Origin: Pasteurellaceae bacterium RH1A
Lineage (GTDB): Bacteria; Pseudomonadota; Gammaproteobacteria; Enterobacterales; Pasteurellaceae
Length of the DNA stretch: 64,000 bases
Assembly: GCA_012221805.1 (NCBI GenBank)
Contig: CP015195.1
Location: forward strand, 618,806-682,805
Direction: 5' to 3'
Shown here one piece after another: positions 7,402 to 22,386 of this stretch. The translations under genes were made by a program, and so were the position numbers. The notes under the pieces are model-generated. The model worked only from the letters and a program-made list of their open reading frames with translations. It was not told the origin of the DNA and did not search any database. Position 1 is the first letter of the stretch; each line of letters opens with the position of its first letter.

Positions 7402-10317
7402 ATGAGTTTTGTAATCGGACAACGCTGGATCAGCGAAAGTGAAAATAATTTAGGGCTGGGGATGGTGACAGCAGTCGATCTCCGCACCGTGACCATTGAT
7501 TTCCCGGCCTCGGGCGAACAGCGGGTTTACGCCACGGCGGTTGCCCCCTTGACGAGGGTGGTCTTTGCCAAGGGCGATCAGGTGAACAGCCAAGCGGGCT
7601 GGGCCTTGACGGTCAGCGAGGTGGTGGAAAACCAGGGCATTGCCCTTTATTTGGGCACCCGCACCGACACGGGCGAGGAAGCCGTTTTGCCAGAAATGCA
7701 GTTGGATCACAAGGTCAGCTTTAGCAAGCCGCAAGACCGCCTCTTTTCGGCCCAGATCGACCGCAGCGATCGTTTCGCCCTGCGTTATCAGGCCTTTAAA
7801 CACCAGCAGGCCCAGTTCCAATCGCCCCTGCGTGGCCTACGGGGCATTCGGGCCAGCCTGATTCCCCACCAGTTACATATCGCCAAGGAAGTGGGCCAAC
7901 GGTTGGCTCCCCGGGTACTTTTAGCCGATGAAGTGGGCCTGGGGAAAACCATCGAAGCCGGTATGATCCTGCAACAACAGCTCTTTTCCGGCCGGGTGGA
8001 GCGGGTCTTGGTGCTGGTGCCTGAAAGCCTGCAACACCAGTGGCTGGTGGAAATGCTCCGCCGTTTTAACCTGCATTTTTCCCTCTTTGATGAGGAGCGT
8101 TGTGCCGACTTCGCCCCCAAGGATGAGGATAGCCAAGAGCCGGCCCAGAACCCTTTTGAAACCGAATCCCTGGTCATCTGTTCGCTAGACTGGCTGGAAA
8201 CCAGTCCACAGCGGGCCAAGCAGGTCTTGGCTGCCGACTGGGATATGCTGATTGTGGATGAGGCCCACCACTTGGAATGGAATGAAAGTGAGCCCAGCAT
8301 TGGCTATGAGTTTGTTGCCCAGCTTAGCAAGCAAATTGCCTCCGTCCTACTGCTTACGGCCACGCCCGAACAGCTTGGCCAGGCCAGCCACTTTGCCCGC
8401 TTGGCTCTCTTGGATCCTGATCGCTTCTACGACTATCAGGCCTTTGTGGACGAACAAAAGCATTATCAGCCGGTGGCCGATGCGGTAGCGACCCTACTTA
8501 GCGATAAGCCTCTCAATGCCAAGGAACAATCCAGCATTAGCGACCTCTTGGCTGAGCAGGATGTGGAACCTATGTTACGCATTATCAACGCCCCAGAAAT
8601 TGATGCAGAACAGCGTTTGGCCGTGCGACAAGAGCTGATTAGCGAGCTGATTGACCGCCACGGCACCAGCCGGGTGCTTTTCCGTAATACCCGCCAAGGG
8701 GTCAAGGGCTTCCCGCATCGTGAATTCCACCAGGTGACCTTAGACATGCCTAGCCAATATGCCAATGCCCTCAAGGTTATGGGGCTGATGGGCAAGAACA
8801 GCCTGGAAAACCTGCTCTATCCTGAACGCCTCTTCCAACGCATGAACCCGGATGCCAAGTGGTGGGACTTCGACCCTCGAATTGAGTGGCTGATTACCTT
8901 CCTCAAGAACCACCGGGATGAGAAGATCTTGGTTATCTGCAAGCAGGCCGAAACGGCCATTCAGTTGGAACAAATCCTGCGGGAGAAAGAAGCCATTCGC
9001 TCGGCTGTCTTCCATGAAAGAATGTCTATTGTCGAACGGGATCGGGCCTCAGCCTACTTTGCCCAAGAGGAAGAAGGAGCTCAGGTACTCATTAGTTCCA
9101 GCATCGGTTCCGAGGGGCGGAACTTCCAATTTGCCCGCTCCCTGGTGCTCTTCAACCTGCCAGACAACCCAGACTTATTGGAGCAAAGTATCGGTCGCCT
9201 AGACCGTATCGGCCAGAAGCACGACATCCAAATTTATGTGCCCTGCTTTGGCCAATCCAGCCAGCAAATGCTCTGCGAGTGGTACCACAAGGGCCTCAAT
9301 GCCTTTGAAGAAACCTGCCCAATGGGGGCCAGCCTCTTTAGTGAACTGGGGGCAGAACTGCGGGACTTTATGCTCAACCCTCAACAAGCGGGTCAATTTG
9401 AGGACTTTTTAGCAAGAACCCACAAACGCCAGCAGGCCCTTAAAATGGAACTGGAAAAGGGCCGAGATCGGCTCTTGGAGCTCAATTCCAACGGTGGCGA
9501 GGCCGCTCAAGACCTGGCCAGCCAAATTGCCGATCAGGACAGCAACCCGCAACTGGTCAATTTCGCCCTCAATCTCTTTGATGTGATCGGGTTAGAGCAG
9601 GAAGACCTGGGCGAGCAGAGCATTGTGATTAGCCCAACCGGCCATATGCTGGTGCCAGACTTCCCAGGCCTAAGCGAGGAAGGTTCCACCGTGACCTTTG
9701 ACCGCCAGCTGGCCCTCATGCGGGAGGAAGTGGAATTTCTGACCTGGGATCACCCTATGATCCGCAACGGGATTGATCTGATTACCTCGGGCGACATCGG
9801 CAAATCGGCCGTTTCCCTCCTCATTAATAAGAACCTGCCGGCCGGCACCCTCTTACTGGAGGCCATTTACATTGTCGAAGCCCAGGCTCCAAAAGGCCTG
9901 CAACTAACCCGCTTCCTGCCGCCAACACCGGTGCGGATTTTATTGGACGGTAAGGGCAACGATCTGGCCTCCCAAGTCTCGGTTGCAGGTTTAGAAAAAC
10001 AGCTCAAGCCGGTTAATAAGCAAATGGCCAATAAGATCGTTAAAATGGCCAGGGCCGAAATTGAAAAGCTGATTGCCGTCAGCCAGCAAAAAATTGCTCC
10101 ACAGGCCCAGGCCATTATTGAGCAGGCCAAACAAACGGCCGACCAGACCCTGAGTGCCGAACTGCACCGCCTAACCTCACTACAGGCGGTCAATAAGAAT
10201 ATCCGGGCCGATGAGATCGAGGCGCTGGAGGCCATTCGTGAGCAATCCCTCCAGCAGCTAGAGCAGGCCAATTTCCGCCTAGACAGCCTGCGGGTGATTG
10301 TGAGTAACCAGGCCTAG
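7402..10317 (+). CDS. rapA: RNA polymerase-associated helicase-like protein RapA (HepA)
   Basis: 971 residues, the usual length (E. coli 968). Two N-terminal Tudor-like beta-barrels (about 1-107) precede the Swi2/Snf2 ATPase lobes. Walker A reads DEVGLGKT (176-183), motif II is DEAH (286-289), and the second lobe has the conserved [10 protein letters not shown] and [11 protein letters not shown] motifs; RapA-specific C-terminal domains follow. RapA binds core RNA polymerase and recycles it from stalled or post-termination complexes using ATP. The ATG at 7402 gives the canonical [11 protein letters not shown] start. It is monocistronic, with its own terminator. Confidence 0.97.
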   Translation: MSFVIGQRWISESENNLGLGMVTAVDLRTVTIDFPASGEQRVYATAVAPLTRVVFAKGDQVNSQAGWALTVSEVVENQGIALYLGTRTDTGEEAVLPEMQLDHKVSFSKPQDRLFSAQIDRSDRFALRYQAFKHQQAQFQSPLRGLRGIRASLIPHQLHIAKEVGQRLAPRVLLADEVGLGKTIEAGMILQQQLFSGRVERVLVLVPESLQHQWLVEMLRRFNLHFSLFDEERCADFAPKDEDSQEPAQNPFETESLVICSLDWLETSPQRAKQVLAADWDMLIVDEAHHLEWNESEPSIGYEFVAQLSKQIASVLLLTATPEQLGQASHFARLALLDPDRFYDYQAFVDEQKHYQPVADAVATLLSDKPLNAKEQSSISDLLAEQDVEPMLRIINAPEIDAEQRLAVRQELISELIDRHGTSRVLFRNTRQGVKGFPHREFHQVTLDMPSQYANALKVMGLMGKNSLENLLYPERLFQRMNPDAKWWDFDPRIEWLITFLKNHRDEKILVICKQAETAIQLEQILREKEAIRSAVFHERMSIVERDRASAYFAQEEEGAQVLISSSIGSEGRNFQFARSLVLFNLPDNPDLLEQSIGRLDRIGQKHDIQIYVPCFGQSSQQMLCEWYHKGLNAFEETCPMGASLFSELGAELRDFMLNPQQAGQFEDFLARTHKRQQALKMELEKGRDRLLELNSNGGEAAQDLASQIADQDSNPQLVNFALNLFDVIGLEQEDLGEQSIVISPTGHMLVPDFPGLSEEGSTVTFDRQLALMREEVEFLTWDHPMIRNGIDLITSGDIGKSAVSLLINKNLPAGTLLLEAIYIVEAQAPKGLQLTRFLPPTPVRILLDGKGNDLASQVSVAGLEKQLKPVNKQMANKIVKMARAEIEKLIAVSQQKIAPQAQAIIEQAKQTADQTLSAELHRLTSLQAVNKNIRADEIEALEAIREQSLQQLEQANFRLDSLRVIVSNQA

Positions 10318-10329
10318 TATGAACCGCAA

Positions 10330-10369
10330 ACTGGCTTATAGCACACTTTGTTATAAGCCAGTCTTTTTT
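10330..10369 (+). terminator. Rho-independent terminator of rapA
   Basis: Arms ACTGGCTTATA (10330-10340) and TATAAGCCAGT (10352-10362) followed by CTTTTTT, 12 bases after the rapA stop. Confidence 0.85.
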
Positions 10370-10434
10370 ATTATTTCAGCTCTCTTGTCCTTCCTTATAC
10401 ATTATTGGCCTCTGTAATATTAAAGGAATGACTT

Positions 10435-12030
10435 ATGCGATTACTCCCTCTTGCTCTTGGTTTAAGCCTGACTGCTTTTTCTGGCCTCAGTATTGCGGCT
10501 CCAGCGAATACCCTTGTGAACTGCATTGCTACCCCTCCCATGAAATTAAGCCCGGCCATTATTAATGATGCCAATGATTTTAACGCCAGCTCTCAACAGG
10601 TTTATAACCGTTTGGTTGAGTTTAAAGCAGGTAAAATTGAGGTTGAACCAGGCTTGGCAGAGCGCTGGGAAGTCAGTGAAGATGGGCTTACCTATCTCTT
10701 TCATTTGCGTAAGGGAGTAAAATTTCATTCCAGCAAAACCTTTAAGCCTAGCCGAGATTTTAATGCAGATGATGTGATTTTTTCTTTTCAGCGGCAGGCA
10801 GATAAAGAGCATCCTTACCATCTTGTATCGGCTGGCACCTACTTTTACTTTAATTGGATGAATTTGCCAAAAATCTTAAAAAGCGTGGAGAAAGTGGATG
10901 ATTACACCATTAAAATCACCCTAAATCAACCGAATACGCCTTTCATTACAACCTTGGCCATGGATTTTCTGTCTATTTATTCTCAAGAATATGCTGAACA
11001 ATTATTGGCTGCTGGCAAGCCCGAGGTGCTAGATCAACATCCTATTGGGACAGGCCCTTTCATTTTTCAAACCTATCAAACCGACCATGCAGTACGTTTT
11101 CAGGCAAATCCCGACTATTGGAAGGGTAAAGCCAGCATTGAACGCCTGATCTTTAGTATTACGCCCGATGCAGGTACACGCTATGCTAAGCTCAAGGCCA
11201 ATGAATGTGATGTAATTGATTTTCCAAATATTGCCGATATTGCTCAAATGAAACAGGATAAAGAGATTACCTTATTAGAACGTGAAGGACTAAATCTCGC
11301 CTATATTGGCTTAAATAGCTTAAAACCTGCTCTAAATAACCCAAAGGTTCGCCAAGCACTGCATCATGCAACAGATAAACAAGCCATTGTTGAGGCGGTT
11401 TATCAAGGCGGTGGAAAAGTGGCATATAATCCCTTCCCGGATGCGGTGTTGGGCTATAATGCTGACCTCCCACAATATGGTTTTGATCTTGAAAAAGCCA
11501 AAGCCTTATTGGCAGAAGCAGGTTTTCCTGATGGGTTTGAAACAGAAATTTGGGTACAACCTGTTGTGCGACCGTCCAATCCCAATCCTCGCCGTACGGC
11601 TGAAATTATTCAAGCAGACTGGGCCAAAATTGGCGTGAAAGCTAAATTGGTGACCCATGACTGGGCAGATTTTAACAAGCGTACACGTGAGGGTGAGTTT
11701 TCAGCAGGAACCTATGGCTGGACAAGCCGTAATGGTGATCCAGATAACTTCTTATTCCCCTTGTTTAGTCGTGAGAATATCCCTGGTACAAATTATGCCC
11801 GCTGGACAGATGATACTTTAGAAGCCTTATTGCGCAGTGCTGTGCAAACCCAAGACCAAGATGAACGGGCTAAGCAGTACCGAGAAGCTGTTGCGATTGT
11901 GCAAGAAAATAGCCCAATTATACCGCTTGCTCATGCCATCAATTATGTTCCCCTTCATAAGCGGGTGAAGGGTTTTGTGCAAAGCCCCTTTGGCTATACT
12001 GCCTTTTATGGGGTGAGGTTAGAAGATTAG
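10435..12030 (+). CDS. Periplasmic peptide/haem-binding protein (DppA/HbpA family, SBP family 5)
   Basis: 531 residues with an AAAGGA site before the ATG. Residues 1-21 form a signal peptide ending SIA. The mature part follows the DppA pattern: YNRLVEFKAGKIEVEPGLAE, then LAERWEVSEDGLTYLFHLR, HPIGTGPF, SITPDAGTRYAKLKANECD and NGDPDNFLFPLF. It is the solute receptor of an ABC importer; in Haemophilus the closest relative (HbpA) binds haem or glutathione, in E. coli DppA binds dipeptides. No permease or ATPase genes are adjacent, as is also the case for hbpA in Haemophilus. Unlike classic HbpA it has no lipobox in the leader. Its codon use is visibly more AT-rich than that of rapA or tal on either side. 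Ligand unknown. Confidence 0.88.
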   Translation: MRLLPLALGLSLTAFSGLSIAAPANTLVNCIATPPMKLSPAIINDANDFNASSQQVYNRLVEFKAGKIEVEPGLAERWEVSEDGLTYLFHLRKGVKFHSSKTFKPSRDFNADDVIFSFQRQADKEHPYHLVSAGTYFYFNWMNLPKILKSVEKVDDYTIKITLNQPNTPFITTLAMDFLSIYSQEYAEQLLAAGKPEVLDQHPIGTGPFIFQTYQTDHAVRFQANPDYWKGKASIERLIFSITPDAGTRYAKLKANECDVIDFPNIADIAQMKQDKEITLLEREGLNLAYIGLNSLKPALNNPKVRQALHHATDKQAIVEAVYQGGGKVAYNPFPDAVLGYNADLPQYGFDLEKAKALLAEAGFPDGFETEIWVQPVVRPSNPNPRRTAEIIQADWAKIGVKAKLVTHDWADFNKRTREGEFSAGTYGWTSRNGDPDNFLFPLFSRENIPGTNYARWTDDTLEALLRSAVQTQDQDERAKQYREAVAIVQENSPIIPLAHAINYVPLHKRVKGFVQSPFGYTAFYGVRLED

Positions 12031-12065
12031 AGTATGTGTTCAATTTGAAGGGCTAGTTAGATAAT

Positions 12066-12097
12066 AAAGGCGGATATTCTCCGCCTTTGTTGTTTTT
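12066..12097. terminator. Terminator between the convergent DppA-like and tal genes
   Basis: Arms AAAGGCGGA (12066-12074) and TCCGCCTTT (12080-12088) followed by a T-rich run on the plus strand. The A-rich left flank lets it work weakly for tal as well. Confidence 0.8.
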
Positions 12098-12109
12098 ATT
12101 GCTTGAGCC

Positions 12110-13060
12110 TTATAACTTGGCTGCCAGCATAGCTTCCAATTTCTCTTGGTCCACCGCAAATTTACGGATACCTTCGGCTAGTTTTTCAACCGCCATTGGG
12201 TCTTGGTTGTGCTGCCAGTAGAATTCGGCTTCGGTTAGGGCGTCTGGGCGGGTTTTTACTTCACCTTCATAGGCCAATTTACGCACGAGCGGCTCGTTGC
12301 TTTCGCTTAATTCTTTTAAGAGGGCTGGGGCGATGGTCAAACGGTCGCAGCCGGCAAGTTCGGTGATTTCGCCTGCATTACGGAAGCTGGCGCCCATCAC
12401 GATGGTTTTGTAGCCGTGTTCCTTGTAGTAGTTGTAGATGGAGGTCACAGAAATCACGCCTGGATCTTCCGCTGGGGCGTATTCTTTCTTGTCGCTGTTG
12501 GCCTTGTACCAGTCTAGGATACGGCCTACGAATGGAGAAATCAGGTAAACACCTGCTTCAGCACAGGCACGGGCTTGAGCTTGGGAGAAGAGGAGGGTCA
12601 GGTTACAGTTGATGCCTTCTTTTTCTAGGATTTCAGCCGCCTTAATCCCCTGCCAGGTGGAGGCGATTTTAATTAAAATACGGTCTTTGCTGATGCCTGC
12701 TGCTTCGTAGAGGCCGATTAATTTGCGGGCCTTTTTCACGGTATTTTCTGTGTCGTAGGAGAAGCGGGCATCTACTTCGGTTGAAATGCGACCCTTGACC
12801 ACTTTGAGAATTTCTAGGCCGATATTGACGGCTAATTTATCGCCTGCGTCCACTAATTGGCGGTTCTTGCAGTCGCTTTGGGCCTTGGCATAGGCCACGG
12901 CTTCATCAATTAAAGGAGCATATTGCGGCAGGGCAGAGGCACTTAAGATAAGTGATGGGTTGGTGGTGGCATCTTCAGGCTGGTATTGTTTGATGGCGTC
13001 AATGTCGCCTGTGTCGGCAACCACAACAGTCATGGCTCTTAAAGCGTCTAATTGGTTCAT
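12110..13060 (-). CDS. tal: Transaldolase (TalB type)
   Basis: 316 residues from the ATG at 13060, which has GAGGAC upstream; a longer in-frame extension lacks a ribosome site and homology. The protein has the class I transaldolase signatures TTNPSLIL near residue 33 and [12 protein letters not shown] around the Schiff-base lysine (about 130-140), and ends in the usual LEAMLAAKL tail. It moves a dihydroxyacetone unit from sedoheptulose-7-phosphate to glyceraldehyde-3-phosphate in the non-oxidative pentose phosphate pathway. Single gene with a CRP-like site upstream. Confidence 0.97.
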   Translation of the reverse strand: MNQLDALRAMTVVVADTGDIDAIKQYQPEDATTNPSLILSASALPQYAPLIDEAVAYAKAQSDCKNRQLVDAGDKLAVNIGLEILKVVKGRISTEVDARFSYDTENTVKKARKLIGLYEAAGISKDRILIKIASTWQGIKAAEILEKEGINCNLTLLFSQAQARACAEAGVYLISPFVGRILDWYKANSDKKEYAPAEDPGVISVTSIYNYYKEHGYKTIVMGASFRNAGEITELAGCDRLTIAPALLKELSESNEPLVRKLAYEGEVKTRPDALTEAEFYWQHNQDPMAVEKLAEGIRKFAVDQEKLEAMLAAKL

Positions 13061-13139
13061 AATAAGTCCTCGAGTTAGGGAAAATGAAGAAAAAGTTTGC
13101 ATATCATAACAGCTAACGCACAAAAAGTAGGACAAAAAT

Positions 13140-13155
13140 TGTGAGTCAGATCACA
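13140..13155. promoter_or_regulatory. CRP site upstream of tal
   Basis: TGTGAGTCAGATCACA is a perfect TGTGA-N6-TCACA core, 80 bases before the tal start on the minus strand. A TATGAT -10-like hexamer at 13108-13103 would place the site near -52, helically in phase with class II positions. It could also act on fxsA, which diverges 150 bases away. Confidence 0.6.
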
Positions 13156-13304
13156 TTTTTGCCATAAAAACATACGATTTGAGCAGAAATGATTTTTTGC
13201 CGGCCGACAAGCGGGCAAAATAGGCCTCTTTTTTGCAAAGAGGCTTGAAAGTGGGGCTGAAGGTCGCCACATTGGCTGGGTATTGATAACCAAAAGGAGT
13301 GAAA

Positions 13305-13772
13305 ATGCCACTATTAATTTTTCTTGTTGGCCTGTTTTTCTATGTTTATTGTGAGATTTCCTTGCTGGTGGCCATTGGTTCGTCTATCGGTGTGCTGCCC
13401 CTGATTTTACTTATGATCGCCATTTCTGTGGCGGGCTTATGGCTGATTAAATTGCGGGGCCTCTTTACCATTATGCAGATTCGTGCCGATATTAGCAGGG
13501 GAAAGGTGCCAACGGACGCCTTAATTTCCTCCCTCTTGTTTGTGGTGGCGGGGATCTTGTTACTTATTCCGGGCATTATTAGCGATATTTTGGCTGTGCT
13601 TATGGTCTTGCCCATTACTCGAACGTTTATCAAGGCCTACCTGCTCAAGTATTTTTCCAGCAAAATGACCTTCGCCCGTTTTGGCAATTTTCAGCAGCAG
13701 GCGGGGCAGAACCCCAATACCTTTGATGCGGAATTTGAGCGTAAGCAAGACGAAGATAGATGGATTAAGTAA
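13305..13772 (+). CDS. fxsA: FxsA family membrane protein
   Basis: 155 residues. ATG at 13305 is preceded by AAAAGGAG at ideal spacing; the GTG two codons earlier overlaps that site. There are about four hydrophobic segments; the third reads LLFVVAGILLLIPGIISDI, the FxsA signature region. A charged tail follows, ending QDEDRWIK. In E. coli, overproduced FxsA relieves exclusion of phage T7 by the F plasmid; its normal job is unknown. Short gap to scrK (68 bases), possibly one transcript. Confidence 0.9.
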   Translation: MPLLIFLVGLFFYVYCEISLLVAIGSSIGVLPLILLMIAISVAGLWLIKLRGLFTIMQIRADISRGKVPTDALISSLLFVVAGILLLIPGIISDILAVLMVLPITRTFIKAYLLKYFSSKMTFARFGNFQQQAGQNPNTFDAEFERKQDEDRWIK

Positions 13773-13840
13773 AGAAGATTGTATAACTAAACCGTTTTAG
13801 CTAAAATTCGGCCAGTTACATTAACCAAAGAGAGAAGACG

Positions 13841-14764
13841 ATGAGTAAGATTTGGGTGCTAGGCGATGCCGTGGTGGACTTAATCCCCGATGGCGAAAAC
13901 CATTATTTACGCTGTGCCGGCGGCGCACCAGCCAATGTGGCGGTGGGCGTTTCCCGCTTGGATGTGTCAGCAGGCTTTATTGGCCGAGTGGGTAATGATC
14001 CCTTAGGCCGTTTTATGCAAGAGACCTTGCAGGCCGAGGGGGTGGATACCCAGCAGATGATTCTCGACCCGAAACAACGCACTTCCACGGTGGTAGTGGG
14101 CTTGGATCAGGGCGAACGTAGCTTTACTTTTATGGTCAATCCAAGTGCCGATCAGTTCTTAGAAACAGGCGATCTGCCAAGTTTTGAGGCCGGCGATTGG
14201 CTACATTGCTGCTCCATTGCTCTGATTAATGAGCCGTCCCGCTCTTCCACCCTTGAGGCCATTCGGCGTATTAAGGCCGCAGGCGGTTTTGTCTCCTTCG
14301 ACCCTAATTTACGGGAATCCCTCTGGGCCAGCCTGGAGGAAATGAAAAACGTGGTCAATCAGGTAGTGGGCCTGGCCCATGTGCTGAAATTCTCGGAAGA
14401 GGAACTGACCCTATTAACCGACACAGCCTCCTTAAAAGAGGCCACCGAGGCCATTGTGGCCCAGTACCCTGAAAAACTGATTATCATCACCTTGGGCAAG
14501 GACGGCGCTTACTACCATTTCCAAGGCCAAAGCCAAATTGTTGCTGGCAAACCTGTTCAGCCAGTGGACACCACAGGGGCGGGCGATGCCTTTGTCAGCG
14601 GTTTGCTGGCGGGGCTTTATCAGGCCCAAGATTGGCAAAATGGGGGAAGTTTGGTGCAAATTATCCGCCAGGCCAATGCCTCTGGGGCGCTTGCCACCAC
14701 AGCCAAGGGGGCCATGTCGGCCCTGCCAAATCGGGCGGAACTTGAGGCCTATTTAGCCAATTAA
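13841..14764 (+). CDS. scrK: Fructokinase, PfkB family (ScrK-like)
   Basis: 307 residues, the length of enterobacterial ScrK. The N-terminus KIWVLGDAVVDLIPDG and the two PfkB signatures are clear: GGAPANVAVGVSRL near residue 30 and DTTGAGDAFVSGLLAG near residue 245 with the catalytic Asp. It phosphorylates fructose (in sucrose systems the fructose released by invertase) to fructose-6-phosphate in the cytoplasm. No sucrose invertase or sucrose PTS gene is adjacent, so it may serve fructose from several sources. Other PfkB sugar kinases are possible but the match to ScrK/CscK is close. Confidence 0.88.
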   Translation: MSKIWVLGDAVVDLIPDGENHYLRCAGGAPANVAVGVSRLDVSAGFIGRVGNDPLGRFMQETLQAEGVDTQQMILDPKQRTSTVVVGLDQGERSFTFMVNPSADQFLETGDLPSFEAGDWLHCCSIALINEPSRSSTLEAIRRIKAAGGFVSFDPNLRESLWASLEEMKNVVNQVVGLAHVLKFSEEELTLLTDTASLKEATEAIVAQYPEKLIIITLGKDGAYYHFQGQSQIVAGKPVQPVDTTGAGDAFVSGLLAGLYQAQDWQNGGSLVQIIRQANASGALATTAKGAMSALPNRAELEAYLAN

Positions 14765-14770
14765 AAAAGC

Positions 14771-14798
14771 AAACGGACGCAAGTAGCGTCCGTTTTGT
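14771..14798. terminator. Bidirectional terminator between scrK and yjdM
   Basis: Arms AAACGGACGC (14771-14780) and GCGTCCGTTT (14786-14795) with loop AAGTA. A run of A precedes and T follows, so it can serve both convergent genes. Confidence 0.85.
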
Positions 14799-15121
14799 TA
14801 AGCCTTTTTCAGAAATTCAGACTTGAGCATAATCTTACCACAATCCACATTGTGATCGCCTCGGGCCAGGCGAATGCCCTTGAACTTAGTCCCCTTCTTC
14901 AAAACCTCAGATGATCCCTTGAGCTTGAGATCCTTGATAAGGATAACATCATCACCCTCGTTTAAGAGGTTGCCATTGCTGTCCTTAACAATAAGTTGAT
15001 CTTCGTCCTCTTCAACAACCTCTTGGCCTGTCCACTCATGGGCACAGTCTGGGCAAACAAATTGGATGGAATCGTGGTAGGTGTTTTCGCCCTTACAGGC
15101 CGGGCAAATTGGGAAATCCAT
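14798..15121 (-). CDS. yjdM: YjdM/PhnA zinc-ribbon protein
   Basis: 107 residues with AAGGA before the ATG. The N-terminus holds a zinc ribbon, CPAC at 8-11 and CPDC about 12 residues on, followed by the acidic EEDED stretch and the conserved core [31 protein letters not shown] region, ending [13 protein letters not shown]. Historically called PhnA (alkylphosphonate uptake) but not part of the C-P lyase system; the true function is unknown. It lies last in the minus-strand series glnA-ychJ-yjdM, 74 bases after ychJ. Confidence 0.93.
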   Translation of the reverse strand: MDFPICPACKGENTYHDSIQFVCPDCAHEWTGQEVVEEDEDQLIVKDSNGNLLNEGDDVILIKDLKLKGSSEVLKKGTKFKGIRLARGDHNVDCGKIMLKSEFLKKA

Positions 15122-15195
15122 AAAAAATCCTTCTAGTCCTAAAAAGCAGATATTGTATAATGATTTGCAAATTTTTCCAAAAAACAGACCGCTTG

Positions 15196-15585
15196 CTAAA
15201 CATTAGGATCAACAAAGAACCAGCAGTCTTTCTGCTTGATAAAGAGGGAAAGTTCATGATGTACCTGTTCTCCCCTTTCAGCCACAAAGCGTGCCTTAAA
15301 TTCCACCGTGGCTCGGTTTTTTCCGGCCTTGGGATTATGATGTAACACCTCTAGGCCCAGCCATTGGGTTTGATCAGCCCAGTCCTGCATGGCCTGAATA
15401 TCCAAGTGCTTCTGTTGGCTGGGCAGGGTGGTGGCCACCACATAATCAATCTTTTTTAGAACATAGGCCGAGTAGCGGGATCGCATCAGGCTTTCCGCAC
15501 TGGGGGCGATTTTTCCCGCATGCAGGGGGCCACAGCATTGGGTATAGTCTAGGCCCGATTGGCAGGGGCAGGCTGGATTGTTCAT
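15196..15585 (-). CDS. ychJ: YchJ family SEC-C motif protein
   Basis: 129 residues, GGAGAG before the ATG. It begins with a SEC-C type zinc motif, [16 protein letters not shown] (6-20), then the YchJ signature [24 protein letters not shown] and a cystatin/NTF2-like beta fold to the end. E. coli YchJ has a second C-terminal SEC-C motif; here the protein stops at FFVDPNV, so this is the short form. Function unknown. It lies 46 bases downstream of glnA, beyond the glnA terminator. Confidence 0.88.
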   Translation of the reverse strand: MNNPACPCQSGLDYTQCCGPLHAGKIAPSAESLMRSRYSAYVLKKIDYVVATTLPSQQKHLDIQAMQDWADQTQWLGLEVLHHNPKAGKNRATVEFKARFVAERGEQVHHELSLFIKQKDCWFFVDPNV

Positions 15586-15602
15586 TTTCTCTCTCCAAAA
15601 AT

Positions 15603-15622
15603 AAACGGCTCAGATGAGCCGT
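15603..15622 (-). terminator. Rho-independent terminator of glnA
   Basis: Perfect arms AAACGGCTCA and TGAGCCGTTT. On the minus strand the hairpin is followed by ATTTTTGG, right after the glnA stop. Confidence 0.82.
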
Positions 15623-15630
15623 TTGTTGAT

Positions 15631-17043
15631 TTAAGCATAGTACATCTCAAATTCCACTGGGTGTGGGGTCATATTGAGACGTTCCACTTCCTTGCGTTTC
15701 ACGCCGATGTAGGCTTCGATAAAGTCCTTGGCAAAGACCCCTCCTTTAGTGAGGAACTCGTAGTCTTTTTCTAAGGCATTCAAGGCCTCTTCAAGAGAGC
15801 CAGCTACGGCAGGAATATCTTTCAATTCTTCCGGTGGCAAATCGTAGAGGTTCTTATCCATGGCATCGCCTGGGTGGATTTTATTGAGCACACCGTCTAA
15901 GCCTGCCATCAAGAGGGCGGCAAAGGCTAAGTATGGGTTGGCCAATGGGTCTGGGAAGCGGGCTTCCACACGGGTAGCTTTCGGGCTGGTGACCGCTGGA
16001 ATGCGGATAGAGGCCGAACGGTTGCTGGCAGAATAGGCCAGTAGAACTGGCGCTTCAAAACCAGGTACAAGACGTTTATAAGAGTTGGTTGACGGATTGG
16101 TAAAGGCGTTCAGAGCCTTGGCGTGTTTGATGATGCCACCAATGTAGTAGAGGGCCGTTTCAGACAGGCCTGCATACTTATCGCCCATAAAGACGTTTTT
16201 GCCATCCTTGCTCAAGGACATATTACAGTGCATACCCGAGCCGTTATCCCCAGTGATTGGTTTTGGCATAAAGCAGGCGGTTTTGCCGTGTTCAGCAGCC
16301 ACATTTTGCACGATGTATTTGTAGATTTGGGTTTCGTCCGCCTTTTTAACCAAGGTGTTAAAGCGGGTAGCAATCTCGTTTTGGCCGGCAGTGGCGACTT
16401 CATGGTGGTGGGCTTCAATCACTAGGCCCATTTCTTCCATGAGTAAACACATTTCAGAGCGGATGTCGTGGGCGGTATCATTCGGCGCAACGGCACAGTA
16501 GCCGCCTTTTTTCAGTGGGCGATAGCCGCTGTTGCCTTCTTCATAGCGCTTACCACTGTTCCAGGCGGCTTCAATGTCGTCCACCTGGAAGAAGTTGCCG
16601 TTCATCTGGGTGTCAAAACGGACATCATCAAAGAGGAAAAACTCTGGCTCCGGCCCGAAGAGGACGCTGTCGGCAATGCCGGTGGATTTCAAATAATTTT
16701 CTGCACGGCTTGCAATGGAGCGTGGGTCACGATCGTAGCTTTGCATGGTGCTAGGTTCATAAATGGAGCAGCGGATGGAGAGGGTAGGGATTTGGGCGAA
16801 GGGGTCAACAACAGCAGTTTCGGGGATGGGCATAAGCAGCATATCAGCCTTATTGATGGTGCGCCAGCCCTCAACCGATGAGCCATCGAACATCTTGCCT
16901 TCTTCAAACAGGTCTTCATCGACCAAACTTGCCGGCAAAGATACACCGTGTTCCTTACCCTTAATATCGGTAAAGCGAAGCAGGACGAACTTGATGTCGT
17001 TCTCTTCAATTAAATCAAAAACCTTATCAACAGCGTTAGACAT
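15631..17043 (-). CDS. glnA: Glutamine synthetase, type I (GS-I beta)
   Basis: 470 residues. Catalytic signatures are present: FDGSSVEGW (52-60), the metal site [10 protein letters not shown] (131-140), HHEVATAGQ with EIATRF (213-228), and [10 protein letters not shown] (267-276). The sequence [12 protein letters not shown] carries Tyr400, matching the tyrosine that GlnE adenylylates in enterobacteria, so post-translational control is likely. It makes glutamine from glutamate, ammonia and ATP in a cytoplasmic dodecamer. No glnL/glnG (NtrBC) genes follow, as usual in this family. It is monocistronic by its terminator and divergent from the rRNA operon. Confidence 0.98.
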   Translation of the reverse strand: MSNAVDKVFDLIEENDIKFVLLRFTDIKGKEHGVSLPASLVDEDLFEEGKMFDGSSVEGWRTINKADMLLMPIPETAVVDPFAQIPTLSIRCSIYEPSTMQSYDRDPRSIASRAENYLKSTGIADSVLFGPEPEFFLFDDVRFDTQMNGNFFQVDDIEAAWNSGKRYEEGNSGYRPLKKGGYCAVAPNDTAHDIRSEMCLLMEEMGLVIEAHHHEVATAGQNEIATRFNTLVKKADETQIYKYIVQNVAAEHGKTACFMPKPITGDNGSGMHCNMSLSKDGKNVFMGDKYAGLSETALYYIGGIIKHAKALNAFTNPSTNSYKRLVPGFEAPVLLAYSASNRSASIRIPAVTSPKATRVEARFPDPLANPYLAFAALLMAGLDGVLNKIHPGDAMDKNLYDLPPEELKDIPAVAGSLEEALNALEKDYEFLTKGGVFAKDFIEAYIGVKRKEVERLNMTPHPVEFEMYYA

Positions 17044-17279
17044 AGGGGGATTCCTCAGGAGTTAAAGTGAAGTATGAAAACGCTGTATTCTATGCTAAGG
17101 CAAACGATTATTCAAATAACAAGCGGGCTATTTTTGGGAAAATTTTGCAACTGTCATTTAGGCGGAAAGGAGATGAAGACAAGTTAGACACAGACCGGGT
17201 GGGATTTGCGCAACTTGGTTCAAATCCAATCAAAGTCGCAATTTTTTAAGAAAAATTTCAAAAATTTTACAAAAACCAC

Positions 17280-17307
17280 TTGCAAGGTTTTCCAAAATCT
17301 CTATAAT
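17280..17307 (+). promoter_or_regulatory. rrn P1-type promoter
   Basis: The -35 hexamer TTGCAA (17280-17285) and a perfect -10 TATAAT (17302-17307) are separated by 16 bases. An A/T-rich UP-like stretch lies just upstream (about 17240-17278), and a GC-rich discriminator (ACGCCCCA) follows the -10, as in stringently controlled rRNA promoters. The rest of the glnA-16S gap (17044-17540) holds one uptake-like signal near 17118 and the leader with boxA, and no gene. Confidence 0.8.
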
Positions 17308-17368
17308 ACGCCCCATCGCAACGACGCACAGTTGCAAATCAGTTTTCTGCAAGTGCGTCGTTCTTTTT

Positions 17369-17381
17369 TGCTCTTTAAAAA
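17369..17381 (+). promoter_or_regulatory. boxA antitermination element, rRNA leader
   Basis: TGCTCTTTAAAAA matches the rRNA boxA consensus TGCTCTTTAACAA, in the leader about 160 bases before 16S. It is expected to recruit NusB/NusE and make transcription of the operon resistant to Rho. Confidence 0.8.
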
Positions 17382-17540
17382 GATATCAGACAATCTGTGT
17401 GGGCACTTGTTGATTGACTTGTTAAAATATTTTTAATTTTGATTAAAGTCTTAATAGGTGCTTAAACTAGAAATTCATTTTTACTTAATAAGTAATATGT
17501 AAACTTTAGCTAAGCAGTTTATTGAGCGATTAAACTTTTT

Positions 17541-19081
<1,541 letters not shown>

Positions 19082-19163
19082 CCGAAACAAGAACGACTGC
19101 AAGTGTTCACACAGATTGTTTGATAATGTTGATATAATGGCAGGAAGGACATCTTTAAATGTT

Positions 19164-19239
19164 GTCCCCATCGTCTAGAGGCCTAGGACATCGCCCTTTC
19201 ACGGCGGTAACCGGGGTTCGAATCCCCGTGGGGACGCCA
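19164..19239 (+). tRNA. tRNA-Glu (anticodon TTC)
   Basis: 76 bases including encoded CCA. Acceptor stem GTCCCCA pairs with TGGGGAC; the anticodon loop reads CTTTCAC; the T arm is CCGGGGTTCGAATCCCCG. It lies in the 16S-23S spacer, the only tRNA there, which is one of the two standard spacer types in this family (the other carries Ile and Ala). Confidence 0.98.
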
Positions 19240-19266
19240 TTTAAAGATGACTTTGGTTGTCTAAAT

Positions 19267-19279
19267 TGTTCTTTAAAAA
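19267..19279 (+). promoter_or_regulatory. boxA element in the 16S-23S spacer
   Basis: TGTTCTTTAAAAA lies 28 bases after the tRNA, the position of the second boxA in enteric rRNA operons. It renews antitermination before 23S. Confidence 0.7.
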
Positions 19280-19487
19280 TTTGTAAACAAGCTGAAAAAC
19301 TGAAGAGACTTTCAAGTCCGATATGAAGAGAAATCGACATATCAAAAAGGATAAGAAAAAGTCTGAGTAGTTAAAAATCTTGAACGAACAAAAGCGTTCA
19401 AGTCTAGTTGTTAATTAGACCTAAGTGTTTGAAAAAGTAAAGCTAAGGTAAAACGAAGCGAACTTAGAAGAACGTTTGAGGTTGTAT

Positions 19488-22386
<2,899 letters not shown>

